DNA of 64,000 nucleotides, taken from positions 3,147,001 to 3,211,000 of the forward strand of contig CM061094.1 of the NCBI GenBank assembly GCA_030770545.1, read 5' to 3'. The stretch comes from Macropodus opercularis (lineage: Eukaryota > Chordata > Actinopteri > Anabantiformes > Osphronemidae). The notes beneath the pieces were generated by a model. It was not told the origin of the DNA, made no database searches, and saw only the letters and a program-made list of their open reading frames with translations. This document shows positions 55,901 to 64,000 of the stretch, one piece after another. The position numbers were made by a program, and so were the translations under genes. How positions within the stretch are numbered: position 1 is the stretch's first letter; each line of letters starts with the position of its first letter.

Positions 55901-57282
55901 GTTTTTCTGAACTGTAATATTGTTTGTTGCTTTTGAAGACTCAGCCGCTCGCTGGCCTCAGTAGGAAGGACGTGATCAGAACTATGTTAAGCTGAAACAA
56001 GAACAATCATTCGAGCTGCAGGTCGTCTGTTTTCTGATGAAAGGAAAGGATGCAGACTGAATGCTAACCACAGGGGAAGGACTGATTCATAGAGAGAGTA
56101 TTTTTTCTGCACACTGCGTCCTCCAGAGAGCTACAATATGTGAGGCACAAAGAAGCAAGAGAGGCAGTGAGAGGAACATGACTTTCCAACGCTGTGATTA
56201 TTGATTCTGCTGCTCCTTTCTCTGACCTTCCCCAGCAGATTTATATGGAACACACACCACATTTCTCCCTGCATCCCTCAGGCGCTTTGCTTAATACCGC
56301 ATGAGTTTGACTGTGACTTGGCCAGCCAACGACTGTGTGTATGTGTGTGTTGTTAGCCTCGCCTGTGGCTCTGTAATGTCCGGTCTCGCTGATCTGTGCA
56401 TCCTACACCACCTGTAGACAGGCCTGTCACAATGTGTAACCACTGTGACTTATGCGCCTCAAGGTTGTTAGTGTGTTGTTTTTGTGTTTCAGTGAGCACG
56501 TGGTTTACAGAACGTGTCTGATGTGTGTGGTTACAGTAGGTCTTTAACAGTCGAAGTTAGGTTAGAGGGCTAGGTGATGCACCTTGTCAAAGTGTATCAT
56601 CACAACTATAGACAGACACAACTGTATGTGTGTGAAACTTGCGCATACATGTGCTGTACACTGAGCGGTAGCAAACAAGGTCATTGGCTGTTGAGCTGCC
56701 TGCCCAACAACATTAGCATTGTTTCCGTTCTACTTGTCTTTTATTTATTCTGCATTTAACACACAATGACTCAACGACAAGAAGAGAACAAAAGAAAAAA
56801 ACAAAAGAGAACAAAAGTCCTAATAAAATGTCTATGTGATTACAACATTACCTTGATAAACATTCAACAAGTGCAACCAGTTTATTATAGTTATAGTATA
56901 TATATTATAATATATACTCCCAAAATACGGCAAAGACATAAACAGTACACACATAATATTGTGTCCCTGGTGGCCAAATCAAGTCAGGTTTTATAAAACA
57001 CAATTGCATCACTGCTTACGGTCATTTAATTGTCTGACCACCTGGGACAGAACCGGCAGATTCATGATATCACCTTTAATATCTAATTGTCGCCCTTGTA
57101 ACCGTCTGTATTAGAAAGTAATAGGCAATAAAAAAAAGAACAGGTGATGCGTTTATAAGATGACCAAAGCTTAAAGGATTCGAAAGGACCACGACAAAAA
57201 GTTAAATGCTGTCAAAGAGAGCACAAAGCCCACTGTATGTAGGAAGGATTTACAGTTTGTCTTGGACTAGATCGTCAGTGTG

Positions 57283-57390
57283 TATTTGTATTTCGCCAAT
57301 TCACTACACAGGTTATGTCAAAGCACTTTAAAAAGTAAGGTTCACCTACAGAATTCAAAAATACAGAAAACCCAACAAATCCCACTGGAG
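57283..57390 (+). repeat. Faint fragment of the 2904-3963 interspersed repeat
   Basis: 'TTTCGCCAATTCACTACACA', 'GTCAAAGCACTTTAAAAAGT' and 'AAACCCAACAAATCCCACTG' follow the order of the first 130 bp of the long copy, with many changes. Confidence 0.5.
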
Positions 57391-57681
57391 CAAGCGTTTT
57401 GTTTACTGCTTGCCGTGTTTGCTGAGCTAAATAGAAAAAAAGAAGCTACAGTAGCTCTCACTAAAAGCCCTGAGGATCGGGACAAGTTACGATACTGTAA
57501 CTCGTTGTTAGGGGTTAGACAATATTGATATAGTGTGGGGTAACAACAAAAAAGAGACCCATTCTAATGCTTTATTAATGCTATTTTTAAATAAAGGTTT
57601 TGTGTTGTCAGATTATATTCTGTTTGTATGTATGCTGAGACTCACAAGCCCTCCCCTCTCTTCTCCTCCTCACCTCTCTCT

Positions 57682-57695
57682 GTTGCCATGGCTAC
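57682..57695. promoter_or_regulatory. X-box-like site at the exon 13 acceptor
   Basis: GTTGCCATGGCTAC matches the first RFX half-site and spacer perfectly and the second at most positions. It overlaps the splice acceptor region of exon 13, so splicing constraint alone could explain part of the sequence. Confidence 0.25.
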
Positions 57696-57700
57696 TACAG

Positions 57701-57846
57701 GCGGTTGCCAAGTGAAGAGGAGGGCTCAGTGTCAAGTAACGGCTCCGGGAAGCTGAACACCAGCAAGAGCTCGTCAGCCCGAAGGACGGCCACAGGCAGC
57801 AGCAGCAAGAACGGCAAGGAGGAGCTGCACAAGAGGAGCGCCAACG
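57701..57846 (+). CDS. kiaa1549l: KIAA1549L-like exon 13: Ser/Lys-rich cytoplasmic segment
   Basis: 146 nt, phase 2 in and phase 1 out, with acceptor GCTACTACAG and donor GTGAGA. It encodes about residues 1068-1116: 'LPSEEEGSVSSNGSGKLNTS', then 'SSSARRTATGSSSKNGKEEL' and 'HKRSANG'. The 'SEEEGSVSSNGSGK' block resembles 'SENGSVISNESGK' as I recall it in KIAA1549L. Low complexity and many Ser suggest a disordered, phosphorylatable tail. Reading past 57846 meets a stop at 57877-57879, which supports the donor. Confidence 0.88.
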
Positions 57847-60800
57847 GTGAGAAGGACAGGAAGGAGAAAGGGTATTAAAAGAAGGAAGGATAGGGAAGGC
57901 TTGCCGGAGGGGACAAGACAAAGGAGTGGAGATCTAAAAAGATATTGAGAGGAGGACAACGAATAGATAAACAGACAGATAAAGAACATCAGCTTCACCT
58001 TATGATTCTACTCACCACGTAGTCACAGTGATATAGTCATCATCACTTTGCAAGGTGTTTGTCACCAAAAAGCATAATAACACACAGACACACTCACCTA
58101 ACTCATGTGCACATGACAATTAAAGAGATAATGAAGTGCAACTCACACATAAAGTGACTCACGCTGCCACTGCGTCATGTCTGTGACAGCATACACTCAC
58201 GTGTCTTTTTATTTACACATACACAGACGCACACTGGATACTAGTACGCTAGTCAAATTACAAGTGGCATTTGAGGTTTTTGTATTTGTGTATTTCAGTT
58301 GTTCTCAGCTGACACCTAGATGATTAAAGCCAGCACTTTCTAGAGTATATATTTCTTAAGCATCAGGTTATATAAAAAAAAAACAGATATGTGCCAGCAT
58401 ACTGTCACCTTAGGTATGATTCAAATCTGTGCAACCCACAGCATATGGTTTGCATATTTGAAAAATGACTAACCACTAACTGCGTGCAACTCAGAGGTGT
58501 TCTTAGCCCAACAAATACAAGGGGAGCTATGCACTGTGCAGCTATTAGCATATAATTTAAAGCAAAGCATCTTTACTCTGCCGTACAAGCACTGAACTGG
58601 CAAACCAGTGGAAGGTCACTATTAAAGATGTCAGTAAATCTATTCAGCATTAGTCTTTTTAGATGTTATTAGCTGTAACATGTATTAATGTTTTACTAAT
58701 CACTTGGTGAGCGATGCCATATGTGTTCTAGATGTATGCTTTGTGTTGTAGCTAGAATATTAGGAGGGCAGAATAATGTCTGTTTACACCAAACTGCGAC
58801 CCTGATGCGACCTTAGTATGACCCCAACACGACCGGCGCGATCGTGAAATTATGGACACTCGCACAAGTTGCTGTCATTCCCTACTTTCAAAGGAGTCGC
58901 ACATAGTTTGGGCCTACAGGCATCTGTAATATTGAGTCTGCAGCAACCAAGTTGAGACCTCATATCGATGTCATGAACAGGTTGCTTAAACTTGTAAGAC
59001 CACCAGAGATGGATTTGGAGACCATGGAAACCTAATGCCAGCTTCCAGTACGAGTGTGTGTGAGTGAGGGCGAGCAGACGGACAATATTTGGTAGCAATC
59101 CTGGCGTAATCATAGAGTTAGAACACAAAACACACATTTATAGGTTTTTATTATTGATTTCTTGATTAGCCAGTACTGTATGCATGAAAGAGAATCCACT
59201 TTGCCATGTAGTGCCCTTATAGCGGTTATGAAATTGGAATAAATTACAATACTATAAATTTACAAGTAAAGTTGAAATTCTTCCTTCTTTAATTGATTAG
59301 ACAAAATTATAAACCTATAGAACATCGCCTCTTCAGTTTCAGGATTCAGAGGCAATAGTTTTAAATTAAACTTACAAAAAACGTCAAACGAACCAGAGCT
59401 CGCCACTGCAGAAAACATGATCAATATGTCGCTCAAATCACTAGCCATTCTATTCCTACGGAGCTGAGCAAGCAGGAAATCTAGACAATACCTGGCGGCT
59501 CATCGATCACAGTTTCCACCAGCTGAAAAAACAAAAAGCCTCTTTCATGCTGATCAGTTTGGCAGAGCTCAGAAATAAAGGACACATCCAATAAGACCAT
59601 ATTAGCTATCTGATATTAATCTTATACAGCTCATACGAGAGTCTCTAAACACATGTTCACAGCTGTGGCACCATCACAACAACAAACAAACTCCATTTAT
59701 GTTTTGAAATGGGTTTGATTTGGTTCAAACGTAGTGGTTTCGTTAAAATAGTACTACACCTCACAGTATTCAGCATAAACACACAGTCAATGTTCCAATG
59801 ATCAAAGATAAAACACAGATTGTAGCCAGCACAATTTAATCTGCAAAACCTGTGAATGAATGAATACCCCAAGGAGAGCAGAAGAGGATGAGTCATTTCA
59901 ATTTCACTTTCCTTTTCTCATTACTGTTCAGAACAAGCTTGAGATGGACATAAATCGTTTTCAGAAATAAGAGAAGGACGGATAATAGGCCCTACTTCAT
60001 TGACAAAAATAAATGACTATAAATCTAACAAGAAATATGGAGGTGCAATTCAGAGAAGAATAACTGCACATAAAGTCGAATAAAACACAGAAGGATCAGT
60101 AAAATATGCGTGAAATAAAATTCCTTGAGCCAAAATAATATGCAGTGCACTTGTTCCTAATAAAGTGGCCAGTGAGCAAATAGTATAGCAACAAGTGATT
60201 GTTTGTACAAATTCAGTGTCTGCTGTGATCATAGTACAAATTGCATCACACTGTTATGGCAGCAGTCTGATTTCAGTGTTTATGTTTACTGTCGTGGTTT
60301 CTAATCCAGTTCACAGCATCTCCTGCTTGTGACACTGGCCCTGACCTTAACCGTCACGGTCTGATGGGCAGCGCGACAGCAACAAATGAAACGGGCCGAG
60401 ATGCAGGATGAATGTTTGGAGCTGAGTTAATGGCAGACTGTTGTAGGCCTACAACAAAGCAGACTGCCATATGATGTCAGGCATACAGTGAGTCACAGTG
60501 GACTCAGTAGAGCACAACACTCACTGTCCATCTGCTGCACATAAATACAGCACTGCATGTACTGTACAATTCAGATGATGAGCTCCATGCATACTTTAAG
60601 ACTCCACAGAGAGAGAGCGAGAGAGAGAGGGAGAGAGCCATGGGACACACTAACACAATTTCTAATTCATTAAAGTGAGTCAAACATTTTCAGTTGACGT
60701 GGCGACAAAAAATCTTCAGACTGTAAATTTGGGAGTGTATGAAAGCGCGGTACGGAGAATTTAAGCGCGAAAACGAATAAATGCACCACAGCCGCCCCCT

Positions 60801-61910
60801 TATCAACTGTCCTGTGTCTCATAAAGGACAACTATGAGTCAGTTAAAGAAACGCTGCATCACAGATCACATCAGACTGAAGCTTGATGTAAACAAAAGCC
60901 TGGAGTTGACTGTGGGCTTGCCAAGTCCCCACTTCTATATTTTGCCGCAAGTAAAGAGTTGGAGAGTTCCTAACAACTCCAAATGGGGCCCTCTGCTACT
61001 GTACCACAGATCTCATCCGTCTTCCTCAGAGTGTTCCACAAGTTGAATGGTCCCCCCCCGTCTGCACCTAGTTATAACAAGCTATCATCAAGCACGTCCT
61101 CACCACATTCATCACAGCGTGGGACCCAACGTCCCCTGTCCGCACGCTGGCAGATAGCTGGTCCGCTGAACAGGCCCTGTTGTCCATTAAAGATCCATTT
61201 CTGAACCACTCAGGTTGTGAGAAGCATAATGCTTGATTGCACACTATCAATTTACACCAATGTCACGAACATATATCCTCTGAACACTTTTTTCATTGTC
61301 CCTTCACCACTAAAAAACCATATTGTTAAGCCAGAAATGCTCAGGACAAGACACCAATCAGTTAACACTGATGTCAACTGTCAGTACAATCTGCTGGCAG
61401 CTGCTCAGCTGGTTCTGCATGCACCACCATTACACACACTTGTGTACAGATTAGACTTCAGATGAATCAATTAATGGGCTTTCGAGGTGTTGATACAGTA
61501 GGTGGATGTTACTGGATGTTAAAGACAGGCTTGCTGCCATTGTTTGCAGTCTTTGTACGAAGCAAAGCCAACTGGCTTTTGGCTCGAGTTTCATATTTAC
61601 CACACAGACATGACAGGGGATTCATCTCGTTACATAATCCTCTACCAGAATGCAAATAGCCACATTTCCCAAAATGTAGCTGTAATCCTTTAAATGCACT
61701 CCAACAGAGGACAGGACACCAATTTTAAGTCTAGGGCTCTCATTTGATGCAGAAAATTCAATTTACTGTACAGTATGCCCAAGACTCATACATACATTTA
61801 AAAGCCTTCATTTACTGAATAGCAGTTAGACTCTAGGCCGAGCAAGATCACTGTCTGAAATATGGCTACGTTGTGCGATAATTTCCTGTTTGTCCTTGTC
61901 TCCTCCTCAG
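57847..61910 (+). other. Intron 13
   Basis: 4.1 kb with a (GA)n run at about 60607-60637. I looked for, and did not find, a phase 1-1 acidic exon that the mammalian protein would lead one to expect here. The acceptor is GTCTCCTCCTCAG. Confidence 0.5.
60607..60637. repeat. (GA)n microsatellite, interrupted
   Basis: A GA-rich run with a few substitutions. Confidence 0.85.
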
Positions 61911-62035
61911 ACCCGTACGAAGATCATTCGGGCTCGCTGCGTCTCATCACCATTAAGCCCATGACAGCCCAGCCAACTTACTCCTACCCTTCCTCCTCCT
62001 CTCACAGCCAGGACTCTGTGATCGTCAACGGGGAG
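61911..62035 (+). CDS. kiaa1549l: KIAA1549L-like exon 14: cytoplasmic 'LITIKP' segment
   Basis: 125 nt, phase 1 in and phase 0 out, with donor GTGAGT. It encodes about residues 1117-1158: 'DPYEDHSGSLRLITIKPMTA' and 'YPSSSSHSQDSVIVNGE'. 'GSxxLIxIKP' and 'S-Q-E/D-S-x-x-x-NGE' are conserved landmarks of the KIAA1549L tail as I recall it. Confidence 0.9.
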
Positions 62036-63319
62036 GTGAGTCTGGAGGGAGTGTTCATGCTGCTGTAACACAGAGGGACTTTTGACATGAGCTCCCAAAT
62101 ACGATATTTACGTGATTGAAGTTGCAAAATAGATCCAAAATAGATCTCAGATCCAAGTGCACTCAATTTCAAGGCTCTCTTCACTCACACTGTGAGGTCA
62201 GGCTGTTACGGTCATTGTCTGGTATTAGGTTTTGTGTTTTCCAGTCTTTTCTTATTGATTTGGTCCAAGCAGGCTGCACGGTATCAGTCTGCAGTGTTAG
62301 ATAGCACATCATCATCATGAGGCACACAGATACATGTCGCACAACAACGTTTGCTGGTCACTGTGGTGTAGGCAGGAAAATTCAAGTTTATGGTACTTGT
62401 TTATTCTTTATGAGATTCCCAACAGAACTGCTACAAAATAACACAATATTAATTGCCAGACTGATGGAAAAGTAGTGTTATACAGTAACTCAGCTAATCT
62501 GAAAATTATGATTAAAAACACTAATGCTTTTCAGTGTTTATCAGCTTTTAATATTGTTGTTACATCCACTCACACATCCAACAGAATGTGCGGTGGATAC
62601 CTGGTTGAATTAGCCAAATTTAATTGTTGAGAGAAATATCTGAAAAATAATAACATCTAGGAGCAATGTGTAGATGAATTAGAGTAATAAATAATGGGTG
62701 GGTTATATGGTCAGTTGTATAGACAAATATCCAATAGCCAATAGTGTAACATTGTGTTTGTAGAAGCCAAAAAAGCCTATAAATTAATTTGCCGTGCTTT
62801 GGTTTCAGCTGCCTGTTATCCTGCCCTTCCCGTGTTGTAGGATTATCATAACATTACCTCTGGGACTCGTTGCACAGAGTTTCCCTTTTGCTGCTATTAA
62901 CACGCCGCCTCTCTACTGTCTAATACTTCACCAAACTTGCTCTTTCGCTCATATTCCTTCTGATTCCACTTCAACCTCTTTGCAACTGAGACGTCAATAC
63001 ACAGGCTAATGCTAAATTCAAGTCTCAATCTGGTAACCAGGAGACTAGAAAATCCTCTTTGGGGCTATCTGGTTTTCCACTTCATCTGCCATTGATTGGA
63101 GCAGAAAGTATCGTGTTTAGGGCATGACACGCTCTGTGATTATCGAGCTGGAGGGAATGTTTGTTAAAACACATTACTCACATTACTGTTGTACCACAAG
63201 AAAAGCCTAAAAGGTAAAAAAGAAATTAAATAAATAAATGAACAATTCACTATGAAAAATATCAGTTGTTGCCCCTAAGCAGACAGATCCAAGAAAAGTA
63301 CTATATTTATTGTTTGCAG
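62036..63319 (+). other. Intron 14
   Basis: 1.3 kb with no recognised feature. The acceptor is TTGTTTGCAG. Confidence 0.65.
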
Positions 63320-63537
63320 GCAAACCATGGTGGGTTGAAGCAAAAATCCGACATTGAGCACTACAGGAACAAACTGCGCCAGAAGGCCCGGAGGAAGGGC
63401 TACGGGGAGTTCTCGCTGTCTGAGAGCGGCAGCCATGGTTACAGTCATCGCGAAACCAGGCACAGTCGGCACAACGGGGGCAAGGAACCAATGACTGCCG
63501 AGGAGAAGAGGGCCTCGTTTGCAGGATGTCACAAGAG
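63320..63537 (+). CDS. kiaa1549l: KIAA1549L-like exon 15: conserved basic helix, not the last exon
   Basis: 218 nt, phase 0 in and phase 2 out, with donor GTGAGG at 63538. It encodes about residues 1159-1230. 'LKQKSDIEHYRNKLRQKARR' and 'KGYGEF' form the most conserved helix of the family. A less conserved Ser/His/Arg-rich part ('GSHGYSHRETRHSRHNGGKE') ends in 'RASFAGCHKR'. A stop codon appears in frame right at the donor (TGA), so splicing is required to continue. The remaining C-terminus lies outside the window. Confidence 0.9.
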
Positions 63538-64000
63538 GTGAGGGAGAACGAATACATGAAAAGTAGGATTTAGTTTGAGTATGTTGAGATGGACGCCATC
63601 CTGAACTGTGTTTCTAAATAAATCAGCCTACGGCCCTAACTCGTGCTCACTGCAGAGGGTTAAACAAATCATACAAATCCTGGCGGTCATATAAAAATGT
63701 TTGACAATCACAGAGGTCGAAGATTAGATGTCAGCATCGAAGCACAGGGCCATTTCATTATTGATACCGTGATTGTGTGTTTGTTCTCTTTCATTTCATC
63801 ATCGTTCAAGAAGCAAATAATTCAACTAAGTGCTTTACAACTGACTCATACTCTGAATGTATCATGAAATTGTTTTTGGATGATTGGAGTTTTTACTAAA
63901 TATGTAAAATATTAGATAATTTTTTTTCACAAATAACTGTGGATCTACTGTAGACCTGCAGCTGTAGTTGCTAAGCAACACAGAAGCATTGAGTGTTGAA
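63538..64000 (+). other. Intron 15, first part
   Basis: Sequence runs to the window edge with no further exon. A palindromic X-box-like 13-mer lies at 63967-63979. Confidence 0.6.
63967..63979. promoter_or_regulatory. Palindromic X-box-like site
   Basis: GTTGCTAAGCAAC is a perfect palindrome apart from its centre and fits the 6+1+6 form of the RFX motif. Functional binding is inference. Confidence 0.35.

Larger units (their letters stand above)
52916..57700 (+). other. Intron 12
   Basis: 4.8 kb, mostly AT-rich. A faint fragment of the 2904-3963 repeat lies at 57283-57390, and an X-box-like site overlaps the acceptor at 57682-57695. Nothing else recognised. Confidence 0.5.

Overview
The window is nuclear DNA of a bony fish, probably a percomorph teleost. 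It is AT-rich and intron-rich, with vertebrate splice signals. It carries teleost repeats: a Tc1-like MITE, a piggyBac fossil, the interspersed repeat that opens with a 'TTTATTTATATAGCGCC' motif, and long (TG)n tracts. There is no bacterial, viral or organellar gene and no CRISPR array.

One gene accounts for all the convincing coding sequence. It is a plus-strand member of the KIAA1549 family (UPF0606/DUF3827), and its cytoplasmic half resembles KIAA1549L rather than KIAA1549. Fifteen exons were resolved by GT/AG splice sites and by an unbroken reading phase: 4577-4838, 27346-28080, 28875-29693, 30293-30408, 33616-33838, 35930-36063, 36884-37052, 41158-41217, 41899-42059, 43590-43761, 46018-46178, 52725-52915, 57701-57846, 61911-62035 and 63320-63537. 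They join to 3692 nt (1230 codons plus 2 nt). The C-terminal exons lie beyond the right edge. The encoded protein is a type I membrane protein: signal peptide, Ser/Thr-rich mucin-like region, three tandem SEA-like modules, one membrane span, and a basic and Ser-rich cytoplasmic tail.

Layout. 1-4.2 kb: upstream DNA with a 1-kb interspersed repeat. 4.2-5.3 kb: CpG-rich promoter and exon 1. 4.8-27.3 kb: a 22.5-kb first intron holding a 1.2-kb pentamer-register minisatellite, a Tc1-like MITE, microsatellites, an antisense broken piggyBac transposase and possible regulatory DNA. 27.3-29.7 kb: two mucin-like exons. 30.3-43.8 kb: exons of the SEA-like modules. 46.0 kb: membrane-span exon. 52.7-63.5 kb: cytoplasmic-tail exons.

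The observations most worth following up are these: the three SEA-like modules are each encoded by an exon pair with the same phase pattern (1-0 then 0-1); a 36-nt, phase-0 candidate microexon at 48168-48203 would insert 12 residues just after the membrane span; several RFX X-box-like sites are scattered through the locus; and a satellite stays in strict 5-bp register for about 1.2 kb.
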